From contig JASEVX010000011.1 of assembly GCA_031761405.1 (NCBI GenBank), positions 29,295,067-29,359,066 of the forward strand: 64,000 bases of DNA, given 5' to 3'. Under the pieces are notes generated by a model. The model saw only the letters and a list, made by a program, of their open reading frames with translations. It searched no databases and was not told where the DNA came from. Position numbers and translations under genes: made by a program. Of this stretch, positions 47,542 through 58,998 are shown in pieces. This stretch comes from Serripes groenlandicus (Eukaryota > Mollusca > Bivalvia > Cardiida > Cardiidae). The stretch's first letter is position 1. Each line of letters starts with the position of its first letter.

Positions 47542-49050
47542 CAACATCTTATATTAATGAGCAGCTTCTGGATCGATGTTATACAAATGCCTGCAATGAA
47601 GACTCATATGAGCCTGTGCATGAACAAACAGTCCCACCATAGTCTTCACTGTACGCCTACACTAAGAAAAGTCTAACTAATTTACTATAGTACACCGGGC
47701 TACAGACTTCCCTTCCAACAGAAATGTAGCACCACTAAGCTCATACGTTAACGTTGCAAGATGTGTCAGGTCAAAGGAGAGCCGACTCAAGACCCCGAAT
47801 CACATGAGGCGGCTCTAATACCATATGCGTAATAGACAGACATGTGAATCAACATATTCGGTTGTTTCGCTGATAATTTTAGTTTTGCAGAAATTAAGAA
47901 CCACGATATATGATGCTGCAATGAATTTAGCTAAGGATCCAGATGCTGGAAAAAGATTTAAATCGGTTCACCTAACCATGTGAGTTCTGGTTTTATCGAA
48001 CCAATAATGCACACAATATTTTCACCAGACAACGGGCTACCTTCTTACCCATTGATGGAGATGAATGACCCCAGACTTAATGACATTGTTGATGCGTCCT
48101 ACCTCGGCCAACATTCTTCCCGATGTTTGACAAAAGCCTTTGCCACATGCGTTATATGTGGAAAGGCAGCCAGTTGCTTATAAAACACCTGCTGTGTGGA
48201 TAACTGGTGTGAAAGCCAGGACACACATGGATAGGTGAACTGGCGGCCGTGATATGACTGAAAGCCTTTAGACCCCAGTCAATCAACGAGGGTCCGAAAC
48301 TATAAAAGTTTAATCTGTACTCATAATTTGTGCTCAAGTATCTGATTGGTCAGAAGCAAATTCGTTCTCCAAATTGACCAATTAAAAGCCTTATTTGGAG
48401 CATGGAGTTCATTTCTGAGCATGGAGCACGTTTTAAACGTGTTATAGTTTCGGAGCCTGCTCGATCTTATTATGTATTCAAGTTTGTATTGCCTTAATAT
48501 CTAATTGGACGATAAAATTGTTTTAAAATATCAACAGATTATGGAATGAAAGCTAACATAGGAGAATGGCAATGATGGCATTAGGTGCGAATACCATTAG
48601 TTTATTATGTGTCCCCTCTGTAGTGTTCTGCGTGGGAATTCTATTTTAGGTTATATCATTTAATGGCCAGTACGGACCAACTCATCATCAGAGATATATT
48701 CATGTTCATTAAGAATACCATGTGAAATATCATTATACGAGAGGTATTCAAATGCTATTAAGTAGATCACGATATTCACTATTAAATACGTCATTTACAG
48801 ATCTGTGACCTTCGTTGCGAATGAGAAAGTGTTACTATAGTAACGTCATCAACGTCATCCCGGCCCAAGTTTCAGTATTTCTAAATGTATACATATTCGA
48901 TACATTACGACCATTACCTAGTTTAAAAGGCAAGTCTACACAACAACAAGTTCTTCTGACATGTTGATGAAGTCATTTTAATTTCTGACGTCAGAAACAT
49001 AAACATCCTGTATGTTTTCTATTATGATGGCAGCAATACTGTATTAAAAT
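47542..49050. other. Non-coding DNA with a SINE fragment
   Basis: 48103-48295 is a headless SINE (CTCGGCCAACATTCTTCCCG ... GATATGACTGAAAGCC ... CAATCAAC). The rest is AT-rich with no gene seen. Confidence 0.45.
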
Positions 49051-49305
49051 ATGAGACGTCCCGCGAGAAAACCAACATTTTGGTATCTGCGTAATGTAAC
49101 GACGCAGATCAGCTTGCGCAGTCCGCGCAGACTGATCCGGGCCGACACATTCCGTCTTAGGGGGATAGAGGTATAGAGTAATGATTTCTAAAACAGAAAA
49201 TCCACATGAGGCGACAAGGGTCTATCCGGATAAGCCTGCACGGCATGCTTAGGCTGATCCGGGTAGATACTTTACACAACGTGGTTTTCTCGCGGGACGG
49301 CTCAT
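49051..49305. mobile_element. ATGAGCCGT-family MITE
   Basis: ATGAGACGTCCCGCGAGAAA ... TTTTCTCGCGGGACGGCTCAT, 255 bp. Confidence 0.72.
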
Positions 49306-49422
49306 ATATTGAGCCTGTTTAACATTGTTTGAGGCCAGGCTTGAAGAACAAATACAATAAGTTATTGAAATTTGTCCACATTCGGTATACAATTCATTTT
49401 TCAACGGTTTGATACAAAGGTA

Positions 49423-50550
49423 AAGGAAGTAGTACCACACACTGATAACTGATGCATTTATATACGACAATTGCATGTTATATGCTATACAGCTTGGCCA
49501 CTTTTTTACCTTTAACTACAATATTTAACAGAAAATGTTACAATCAATTTCGGAATTGTCATCAAGGAAAATTGGATGACTATCTTTCTTATGTCGTGAC
49601 TGCCCCCAATAGTGTTATGGCAGAGCGTACATCTCGATGCGGGAGGTCGTGGGCTCGATCCCCGACCGGGTCCTACCAAAAAACCTTGAACAATGGTAAT
49701 AATTATATTTCCTCCTTGGCGCTCAGGGTTTAGCATTACGACTGACTAGCAGGTGTCAGGGCAAATGTACCTGTACTACTGGTAACGTACCCAGGATACA
49801 CTGTGATAATTCAGAGGTCCAGATAAGGCGGGGGTTTACAGCTCTTTTCCCCACAATTTCTCTTTTATTATCCAACCAAACCCTATGGGTGGGTACTCAA
49901 AATAAGTGTCTCATTGAGACGATTCTTTTGAGTACCCACAACATAGGGTTAGCGGATAATGTAAGGGTTCTAGAACAAGCATAACGCTCCTTATCGAGAG
50001 CTCTGTGATATAACTAATACGATTACCTACTTAAGTTAATAGCTGTATTCATTTACTCTCACTGATAGACTAAAGATTACTATAACCTGACTTTCATAAA
50101 CATTGGCATATAAATGTAAACTTTTCATGAATTCATTTGTAAAAAAATATATGATAGTGCTTCGTAAGCCTTTGAAGGCTGGCTATTATATATTATTGAA
50201 TTGTATTGTATTGTGTTGTATATATAGGTTGCACTTTATATAATAAAATATCTATCTATAACTTCACACTTATCAAAAGCGTCGTAAAGCAGCTAACAAT
50301 ATCATTATTATGATCTTTTACTTTCTTAAAATTAGATAACACGTAGGACCTATGAGTAATATCAAAGGAACTGAACTCCAGAAAATAGATATGATAGTCA
50401 AAGTTTTAAATCTGTTCAAAAGTTGTCTTGAAATATTAGAATCATATTTCTGGAACAAAATGAGAGTAATAACTTCAATTTCTAGTACCATAAACATCTT
50501 AATATTAATCGTTTATGCTTCATTTTTACTGGGTAGACATACCCAGTAAG
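49423..50550. repeat. Dispersed duplication, copy 1
   Basis: Matches 60336-61214 in order. Both have CTGATAACTGATGCATTTAT, a tRNA-like SINE head (GCAGAGCG...GGTCGTGGGCTCGATCCCCG at 49620-49665), the recurrent hairpin (49879-49950) and a final palindrome TACTGGGTAGACATACCCAG. This copy has about 250 bp more after 50000. Confidence 0.7.
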
Positions 50551-51582
50551 CCAACTTCTGTACATTTGTATTACTTTTCAATATTTACTGCCAAAATAGT
50601 TTTGAGCTACTTATTACTTACTTTGTTGTCACTATTAGAAATATTTGCAGAAGTTTGAACATGTCAAAATGTTGATCTCCATCAGGAGTTCAGCACATTT
50701 AAAGCGACTGAAATCCAGATGGCATAAAGAAAAAAAAATTGAATTCGCCCTCAATGTTATTCTTTTATGTTATCCAAGTAAAACCAGGGTAGAAAATGTA
50801 TCGTTTTTTATCAATAAAGTGAACTTGAGTCGTTTTCAATTGTCCCGATGAAGGGGTTTCCTATTTAAAAATACTTACCCCGTTACTGACAGGGTAGAAT
50901 TTGCGATGTAAAAAGTATCGAAAACAAGAAAATCTCAACGATTATAAGGGTATGTAATACGTCAGTTATCATATTTTAATGCCCCAAATACAAAAATAAC
51001 ACTTATTTTCTTAAAATTGGATTTTTTTTTTCGACAGTTGGGTATCTGGAGTTCAGTAGCTTTAATGCCCCTTTGTAACACATAATGTACTCGTTTGTTA
51101 TGCAAAACGTTCGTTGGATAGAAAAGTTAAAACCATCCTCAAACCCGATTTGCTGTATCTAAATTACATGTTAAAGTCAGGTGAGTGTCAAATACACGTG
51201 GTTCGACTGATAACCGTCCGTGATTTGAGATATCGATGCGTAACCATGGTAACCATGTGAAAAACAAATACCGAGAAGGCCAAATCTCCTTTAAGGATGT
51301 GTCGCATTTAAGATAAACTTGTCAAACAGTTTGTGTAGTTTGAGGAATAACATTTAATTTTTATAAAAAACTTAAACAGTAAAAACGACCAAGGCAAAAC
51401 GGTATGTATATCTCTCGTTTTTAAAAATCAGTCTCTCAAATTTGAAAACCATTTCGTAGTTTTAATATTAAATATATTCTTTAAAAATCTTATTATGTAC
51501 ATTGGTCATGTTACACGAAAGCGGACCTTCGATAAAAACGAATCTTTGGTCCTTTTGATCAGTTATTGGGCTAAGTCTGTGA
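50551..51582. other. AT-rich non-coding DNA
   Basis: No repeat family or gene recognised. Confidence 0.35.
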
Positions 51583-52210
51583 GGAAAAGCAGCCAGTTGC
51601 TTGGGAATTGTTGTGTGGAGTACTGGTGTGCGATAACCAGGAAACATATGAGTAGGTGAAGTGGCCGCCGTGATATGACTGAGAAATTGTTAAAAACGGC
51701 GTTAAACTCCAATCAATCAATCAATTGATCAGTTATACTTTCCTATCGCAATCTAGTCGTTCAGTTATATCACGACGTTTCATGGGTACCAGTTTCTCAG
51801 TCATATCACGTTCACCTACTCATATGTTTCCTGGTTTTTGCATACCAGTACTCCACACAACAATCTTCCCCAGCAACTGGCTGCTTTTCCACATAGACTT
51901 GCCCATTGGTAGAAGACGAATGACGCATGTCGCAATGAATTTTGTCAAACGTCAAAAAGAAAGTTGGCCGAGCCGGGATTCGAACTCACAACCCCTGGAT
52001 TGACAGCCCGCGTCTATACCGGTTACCAGTACTACTTGTCCATTTATTCTGAAACCAGCGAGTCAGTCGTTATGGTTACCGCGCAATCCTGGGCGCCACT
52101 GAGGAAAAACTATTCAATCCATTTAGAAGTATTTGGTATGACACAGCCTAGATCGAACCCATGGTCTCCCGCACCCAAAGCAGATGCTCTACCACTTCAC
52201 CACCGATGAG
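51583..52210. mobile_element. Head-to-head SINE cluster
   Basis: 51583-51728 is a plus-strand SINE body and tail (AATCAATCAATCAATTG). 51788-52030 is the same family on the minus strand with its tRNA-like head at the right (GAGCCGGGATTCGAACTCAC). 52150-52205 is another minus-strand tRNA-like head (GATCGAACCCATGGTCTCCC). The two bodies share the CAGTACTCCACACAACAAT text in opposite senses. Confidence 0.6.
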
Positions 52211-52282
52211 GTAACGTATTGGTGTGAAAATGTTAGAAAACACCCACGTTAGATAAAACTAAAATAACCTTTATTTTTGTTT

Positions 52283-52447
52283 GTTAACCCTTTCCCTTAT
52301 ACGACAATTCTGCAGCAGACGACTTTGAACATATGGTGGCAAAAAGAGAAATTGCTCGTTTTGAGCAATCTGTTCCTTTGTCACTATGTTTTTAAAAGGC
52401 CGTCTGCTGCAGAGGCGTCAGAAAGCGTCTGTATGAGGGAAAGGGTT
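52283..52447. mobile_element. TTAA MITE
   Basis: GTTAACCCTTTCCCTTATAC ... GTATGAGGGAAAGGGTTAA, 165 bp. It reads in the opposite sense to 15347-15576. Confidence 0.68.
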
Positions 52448-52472
52448 AAAATACAGTCAAACAAGCAATTTA

Positions 52473-52710
52473 GTTAACCCTTTACCTCACGCATTCGCAT
52501 TTTAAACGTATCTACAGTAGAGTACTTTTGAAAACAATGTGACACAGGGAGAAATTTCTTGTAACTAATTTTCTCTATTTGACACAATGTATCAAATGTA
52601 TAAAATTCATTGTTCTTTATGCTTTAATTTTAAAGATATTTAACATGTCAATGTCATGGTGTTCTGAAATGCATCCGCTTCAGATATGCTGTACGTAGGA
52701 AAGGGTTAAC
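52473..52710. mobile_element. Diverged TTAA MITE
   Basis: GTTAACCCTTTACCTCACGC ... TGTACGTAGGAAAGGGTTAA, starting 26 bp after the previous copy. Confidence 0.6.
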
Positions 52711-52744
52711 CGACGTATTAAGTAGCAGAAATATACATATTAGG

Positions 52745-52965
52745 TTATTCCTTTTCCCTCATATAGACGCATTTTGACGCGTTTGCAGCAGACGAATGGG
52801 TAGGTGAAATGGCCGCCGTGATATGAAAACGGCGTAAAACCCAAATCAATCAAGCAGCAGACGGCTTTTAAAAACATTGTGACATAAGGGGAAATCGGTC
52901 GTTACTCATCTACTAATTTTGCCACAATTTGTTCCACTGTAATCAATAAATATACTTCAATTTTA
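52745..52965. mobile_element. TTAA-family MITE broken by a SINE tail
   Basis: CTTTTCCCTCATATAGACGC leads to GCAGCAGACG. Then comes a ~60-bp SINE tail (TAGGTGAAATGGCCGCCGTG ... CAATCAA), then GCAGCAGACG again and the MITE continues. The repeated decamer looks like a target-site duplication. Confidence 0.6.
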
Positions 52966-52979
52966 TAGGTACTTTACCT

Positions 52980-53243
52980 ATGAGCCGTTCCACGAAAAAA
53001 ACCAACATTATGGAATCTGCGTAATATATCGACACAGATCAGCCTGCGCAGTTCGCGCAGGCTAATCAGGCCGACACATTCCGTTTCAGAGGGAATAGAG
53101 GTATAGAATAATGATTCCTGAAACAGAAAATCCACAGGAGGGCAAAAAGTGTCTATCCGGGTTAGCCTGGCGACTTGCTTAGGCTGGTCCGGGTCGATAA
53201 TATACGCAGAGTCTGCAATGTTTGTGTACACGTGGGACGACTT
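52980..53243. mobile_element. ATGAGCCGT-family MITE
   Basis: ATGAGCCGTTCCACGAAAAA ... GTACACGTGGGACGACTTTT, with the usual interior. Confidence 0.66.
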
Positions 53244-53374
53244 TTATCAATATTTTGAAAGTTATCTTTGGCAGATTTGTGTGTACTAATGAAATAATTA
53301 AAATCAACGTATCAAGTAGCAGAAACATACACATTAGGTTATATACTGTGATAGTGCAGTTGATTTACTTTCAG

Positions 53375-56300
53375 ATGCTAATAAGTCAGCGTTTGAGAAA
53401 CGTTGCTTTCATATTATTCACAACGGCGTGTTGTATAGTAGTAACTACAGAGGCAAGCACATCTTCTCCAGGAACCACAAGTCCAAAAACTAAAATGGCA
53501 AATACTACGCTTACACCAACAACTTCTCCGTTGACGACGTCGACTGGCACATCTACAGCTGCAACAACACCACAGTCACCATCGGTAAAAAGCGTTTCGC
53601 CTATTACATCAACAACTTCTCCGTTGACGAAGTCGACTGGCACATCTACAGCTGCAACAACACCACAGTCATCATCGGTAACAAGCAATTGGCCTATTAC
53701 ATCAACAACTTCTCCGTTGACGACGTCGACTGGCACATCTACAGCTGCAACAACACCACAGTCATCATCGGTAACAAGCGTTTCACCTATATCATCAACA
53801 ACTTCTCCGTTGACGACGTCGACTGGCACATCTACAGCTGCGACAACGCCACAGTCACCATCGGTAACAAGCGTTTCGCCTATTACATCAACAACTTCTC
53901 CGTTGACGACGACGACGTCGAATGGCACATCTACAGCTGCAACAACACCACAGTCATCATCGGTAAAAAGCGTTTCGCCTATTATAACATCCTCTTCCAG
54001 CACAGCAACAGATATAGCATCAATCAACTCAACTACTGCTTCAGGAGCCGAAACACAAACCACATCTCCGTTTTCGATTGGCACATCTATAACTGTTTCA
54101 TTATCACATTTAAATTCTTCCAACATATCAACGGATAAAGCAACAACCAAAAAAACTAATTCCTCAGGAGCCGAAGCATTAACTACATCTCCCTTGACGG
54201 TGTCGAATGGCCAATATACATCTGCGACGCTACCGCAGTCAATAACAGGCAGCAACTTACGTAAGTGTTATGCGGTATAAATTGAGGTTGCTTTACAAGA
54301 GTAAGAGAGACGCTGAACGCTATAAATTGATATGTGGTAAACATTGAGGTTGCTTTACAAAAGTTAGAGAGACAATGAACGTTAAAATTTGTATGTAATT
54401 TATATGTTTTAATACACTTAAAGCTCAAATGTGTAACTTTATATTTACTTTGTCAGAAATAGCACATTGACTAATATATTATAGATGAATCTTTAGCGTT
54501 CATCGTCTCTAAACTTTTGTAAAGCAACTGTGTGCCTGAATCAAATTTACATAAGATTTCTGCCGCATGTGTTTCTTATAGCTGGTTCTTAAATGTTATA
54601 TCTGATATGTGATTTATAAAACAGTTTGAATTATGTGTTTTCGCCGTTTTCAACAGTATTTCAGCTATATTGTTGCGTTTCCTGGATACATTACTATTAT
54701 TTTCGGTAATATCTATTCAGACACCGATATACTAGACGCAATGCTAGCCCTGCAGTCCGAGGCACCAATTAGGAAAGCCATTCATCACCATTTCTAAAAT
54801 AGTTGGTATATTCATAGTAAGATGATAGTTAAAGAGAAGAATGTAAGCTTGTCATTGCTCTCACAATAACCCACATACTACATGTATCTACTAGCCACCT
54901 TTTTGCGGGTACATACACCAGTTAATCGTTTCATTTAAGAACCGACAACATATAGGGTTGGAGGATCAGCTCGTGATTTACGAACACCAAGGCTCTATAA
55001 TCAAATTACGGTGATCTGGGAAAACCAACATTAACGTAAATATTACACGTACGTAAAAAACACATGCCTACGTATTTATGCCAATGTTGCAAGTGGAAAC
55101 TGCTTTACAAAAATGTCTCAAAATATTGTTTGACTAAAGTACTGACAGGTACAGAGTCAGTTAAAACTGTGTGAATGCGCTGGCAGATCTGGATATACGT
55201 ACACTTGTCGCAAATGCTTTACGGTTTGTTTTCCCAGAGCACCGTTCTTTCTTCTTCTGTGTTGCCGATTAGGACGGTAAAGACTGCGGCTATCAATCCA
55301 AAGATCATGATTTCGGATCCCGGCTCGGCCGGTCATTCTTTCCGATGCTTGACAAAAGTCATTGAGACTGGCATTATTCGTATTTCACCAAAGGGCTCAT
55401 TGAGACTGGCATTATTCGTATTTCACCAAAGGGCTCATTGAGACTGGCATTATTCGTATTTCACCAAAGGGCTCATTGAGACTGGCATTATTCGTCTTTC
55501 ACCAAAGGGCTCATTGAGACTGGCATTATTCGTCTTTCACCAAAGGGCTCATTAAGACTGGCATTATTCGTATTTCACCAAAGGGCTCATTGAGACTGGC
55601 ATTATTCGTCTTTCACCAATGGGCTCATTGAGACTGGCATTATTCGTCTTTCATCAATGGGCTCATTGAGACTGGCATCATTCGTCTTTCACCAATGGGC
55701 TCATTGCGACTTGCATCATTCATCTTTAACCAATGGGCTCATTGAGACTTGCATCATTCGTCTTTAACCAATGGGCTCATTTAGACTTGCATTATTCGTC
55801 TTCAACCATTGAGCTCATAGAGACTGGCATCATTCGTCTTTCACCAATGGGCTCATTGAGACTTGCATCATTCGTCTTTAACCAATGGGCTCATTGAGAC
55901 TGGCATCATTCGTCTTTCACCAATGGGCTCATTGCGACTTGCATCATTCATCTTTAACCAATGGGCTCACTGAGACTTGCATCATTCGTCTTTAACCAAT
56001 GGGCTCATTGAGACTTGCATCATTCGGCTTTCACCAACGGGCTCATTGAGACTTGCATCATTCGTCTTTCACCAATGGGCTCATTGAGACTTGCATCATT
56101 CGTCTTTCACCAATGGGCTCATTCAGACTTGCATTATTCGTCTTTCACCAATGGGCTCATTGAGACTGGCATCATTCGTCTTTCACCAATGGGCTCATTC
56201 AGACTTGCATTATTCGTCTTTCACCAATGGGCTCATTGCGACTTGCATCATTCATCTTTAACCAATGGGCTCACTGAGACTTGCATCATTCGTCTTTAAC

Positions 56301-56823
56301 CAATGGGCTCATTGAGACTTGCATCATTCGGCTTTCACCAACGGGCTCATTGAGACTTGCATCATTCGTCTTTCACCAATGGGCTCATTGAGACTTGCAT
56401 CATTCGTCTTTCACCAATGGGCTCATTGAGACTGGTCGTATTTAACCAATGGGCTCATTGAGACTTGTATCATTTGTCTTTCACCAATGGGCGCATCGAG
56501 ACTTGCATAATTCGTCTTTCACCAATGGGCTCATTGAAACTGGCATCATTCGTCTTTAACCAATGGGCTCATTGAGACTTGTATCATTTGTCTTTCACCC
56601 ATTGGCTCATTGAGACTGTCATCATTCGTCTTTCACCAATTGGCTAAACAGTCATGATATAGCTGGAAACGGATGTTTTAAGCCAGTCACTCAATAAATC
56701 AATTAATCAATATATTTTACAGATCCAGATAACGGTGCTGCGCAAATGGAGCAGAGAGCACATCTGCACACAATACTATGCCTCCTTCTTCTATGGTGTC
56801 TACCAGTGTTTTGTCTGTTTTAG
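53375..56823 (+). CDS. GPI-anchored mucin-like surface protein (two exons, 328 aa)
   Basis: Exon 1 (53375-54260) starts at an ATG that encodes a signal peptide (MLISQRLRNVAFILFTTACC..., ~27 residues). It continues with a Ser/Thr/Pro-rich region holding five 31-residue repeats (SPLTTSTGTSTAATTPQS type). Donor GTAAGT pairs with acceptor ATATTTTACAG, and exon 2 (56723-56823) adds 33 residues in phase: HPDNGAAQMEQ, then a hydrophobic run LHTILCLLLLWCLPVFCLF to the stop. A small-residue patch followed by a C-terminal hydrophobic tail is the pattern of a GPI-anchor signal. The protein would be heavily O-glycosylated at the cell surface. TTTACTTTCAG abuts the ATG, so a 5' non-coding exon is likely, and further exons inside the intron cannot be excluded. 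Family assignment is by composition only. Confidence 0.7.
53500..53990 (+). repeat. 93-bp coding tandem repeat of the mucin-like gene
   Basis: Five units of 31 codons, e.g. ACTTCTCCGTTGACGACGTC. The fourth is nearly identical to the third; the last carries extra ACG/TCG codons. Open frames on other strands across this region are by-products of the repeat. Confidence 0.8.
54283..54545. repeat. Short repeats in both orientations inside the mucin intron
   Basis: AATTGAGGTTGCTTTACAA and ACATTGAGGTTGCTTTACAA (about 54282 and 54340) repeat directly, each followed by GAGAGAC...GAACG. An inverted copy, GCGTTCATCGTCTCTAAACT...GTAAAGCAAC, is at about 54496-54531. 54546-55285 is otherwise featureless. 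Confidence 0.55.
55286..56715 (+). mobile_element. SINE whose interior has expanded into a 38-bp minisatellite
   Basis: SINE text GGATCCCGGCTCGGCCGGTC / ATTCTTTCCGATGCTTGACA leads in. SINE text GGCTAAACAGTCATGATATA and the tail CAATAAATCAATTAATCAAT lead out. Between them, 55366-56648 holds about 34 units of TTGAGACTTGCATCATTCGT + CTTTCACCAATGGGCTCA. The unit matches the SINE interior seen once at about 30480-30520. The tail ends at the mucin gene's exon 2 acceptor. Confidence 0.75.
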
Positions 56824-56982
56824 AAAGATGGAGATATACCTACACTGAGAATGCTTTTTTCTGTGTTTTTTTTTTTTAAATTACAAGATCTGCATGATCC
56901 AATTATATTTGCTAACAAAAAGTGACTTTTCAATTACTGCCTATTTCGGTGAATTCTTAAACCCCGATTGCATCCTCTATGA

Positions 56983-57292
56983 GTAGTCTGGTTCCCGACT
57001 TTGTTTACACAGTAATAAGGGGAAGAAACTCCAGACTATACCTCTATGAGTAGCTAACACGTTCCCACATACAGACGCTTTCTGAGGCCTCTGCAGCAGC
57101 ATAATGACCAAGTTCTCATTTTGCCACAACGTTATTAATTATATCAGAGACATATAAATACATGTATGTATATGTCTCTGATTCTATTTAATAATTAAAA
57201 TCTCATTTATGGAGATGTTTTCATATTTTTGCCACAATGTGTTCAAGGTCTGCTGTAGATTTGTTTTATTCGGGATAGGCTTCGATTAAACG
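56983..57292. mobile_element. Small TAGTCTGG repeat followed by a diverged TTAA MITE
   Basis: TAGTCTGGTTCCCGACTT ... AAACTCCAGACTA (56983-57040) recurs at 58999-59085. The MITE, ACGTTCCCACATACAGACGC ... TTATTCGGGATAGG, covers 57055-57292. Confidence 0.5.
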
Positions 57293-57667
57293 TTTACTTA
57301 TATGGAAGCTGATCTTAGTCTATACATTGATCGCTGTCATACTTTTCAATTGTCAAGCTAGACTAACAGCTCAAAATCATGCCTTCAATAGAAACAATTA
57401 CGGAGGCATCGTATTTGGAAGGCCAGTTGAGAGAGAGAGTCAAGCAGCACTAGTCAACAGAGAGCAGTGTAGGATGTGGATTCTGATCTTAATTATATAT
57501 GTGGTACAGAGCTCTATGGCGGTAGAAGATAAGACAAACAAACAAATATCAACATGGATCAGCAAAAAATACAGTGTATAGTGTCCGGGGATATCGTAGA
57601 TAAGTTAATATTGTGTATGTTTTTTGTTTCGCTTCGTGATCATCTGAGATACAATTACACATACAAT
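57293..57667. other. No supported gene
   Basis: A plus-strand frame at 57327-57581 (84 codons) has no recognised domain or promoter. Confidence 0.3.
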
Positions 57668-57932
57668 ATGAGCCGTTCCGCGAGAAAACCAACATTATGG
57701 CCTCTGCGTAATGTATCGACCCAGATCAACCTGCGCAGTCCGCGCAGACTGATCCGGGCCGACACATTCCGTCTCAGGGGGATAGATGTATAGAGTAATG
57801 ATTCCTGAAACAGAAAATCCACAGGAAGCGAAAAGTGTCTATCTGATTAAGCCTGCGCGGCATGCTTAGGCTGATCCGGGTCGATACTTTACGCCGTGTC
57901 CACACTGTTGTTTTTCTCGCGGGACGGCTCAT
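57668..57932. mobile_element. ATGAGCCGT-family MITE, well preserved
   Basis: ATGAGCCGTTCCGCGAGAAA ... TTTCTCGCGGGACGGCTCAT, with the inner palindrome CTGCGCAGTCCGCGCAG. 265 bp. Confidence 0.75.
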
Positions 57933-58321
57933 GTATAAAAGATCATTTTATGTCGGTATAAACGGAGTTCGTTATAAATCAGTGTGGTTCATGTACCTGC
58001 TTGAAACGATTGATAAACGCATCTTTACTGCTTTTTCGTCCTTTAATTGTTTGTGTGTGAAGCATTACAATGTTTTCTTCATAATTACTTGTATATAAAA
58101 TAATCAACTGATTTAAGAAAAAACATGTGTTGATTGCTTATTCAAAAACAGTTTATAAATGAACGGAGCTCTACAAAAAAACAACCGTAAGGTATTTGAA
58201 ACCAGCGTAGAACCAGATCGGTCAGCACATTCGTGAATTCTTATATTAGGCTCTACAGTGTTCGTCGATTAGTTATAGAAAGTTTCGAGAAAATTCTGTA
58301 AACCAGTATCCATTTGGATCC

Positions 58322-58863
58322 ATGACAGCAGACGACTTCGAAAAGCTCTATAATTGAATGGATAATCTATGACCAAAAGTGGAAAACTTTGTGGCAAAAG
58401 GAGAAATTGCTTTTGTCACTATGTTTTCAAAAAGCTGTCTGCTGAAGAGGCGTCAGAAAGCGTCTTTTTGAGGGAAAGGGTTAATCAAGGTTAGTTTCGC
58501 AGAGCACCATTTAAAAACTGTTTAATTACTTTTATCCCGCTATAAGCAAAAGTTTCATATCATGCTAAACATAAACTTAAATTATGATTGTCTGCGAACA
58601 GACTAATATCACATTCATGCAGTCTAATCCTAGTCTTCATAGTTCGCTATAGATTAGTGCACCCTTTCCCACATGCAGACGCATTTCGTCGCAGACATTT
58701 GAAAATATTTTGGCAAATGGATATATTGCTCATAATTAGCAATTTCTCCTCTTGACACAGTGTTTTCAGCCCTATTCAGTAAATCAGCTTTCATATATAG
58801 AGATGTTCATAGTTTCGTTCAAAGTGGTCTGCTGCAGATTGGTTGTATGTGGAAAAGGGTTGA
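58322..58863. mobile_element. Two TTAA-family MITEs
   Basis: 58322-58486 (ACAGCAGACGACTTCGAAAA ... TTTTTGAGGGAAAGGGTTAA) has lost its left end. 58660-58863 (CACCCTTTCCCACATGCAGA ... GTATGTGGAAAAGGGTTGA) is complete but diverged. 57933-58321 and 58487-58659 are AT-rich without a gene. Confidence 0.6.
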
Positions 58864-58998
58864 CTGATAATATGTATGATATGGTGACAGTGTGTAAGAG
58901 TCGTTCTGATATGGCCCTCTAGTCAGTTAGATAATGGTTCCTGTTTGGCATCCTGAAAGTAATTATAGGTGAATCACGTCGTTAGACAGGGATAGGGT

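Noticed and set aside
53689..54138. 149-codon ORF in another plus frame of the same exon
   Set aside because: By-product of the 93-bp repeat, whose length is a multiple of three and keeps all frames open.
53386..54255. 289-codon minus-strand ORF across the mucin-like exon
   Set aside because: It mirrors the repetitive coding strand (Val/Asp-rich antisense of Thr/Ser codons); the plus strand has a signal peptide, splice sites and a GPI-type tail.
56015..56299. ORF of repeated NGLIETCIIRLSPMGS-like text
   Set aside because: Translation of the 38-bp minisatellite inside the SINE; the frame cycles every three units and has no start context.
57327..57581. 84-codon plus-strand ORF
   Set aside because: No domain, promoter or splice evidence; it lies between two MITEs.
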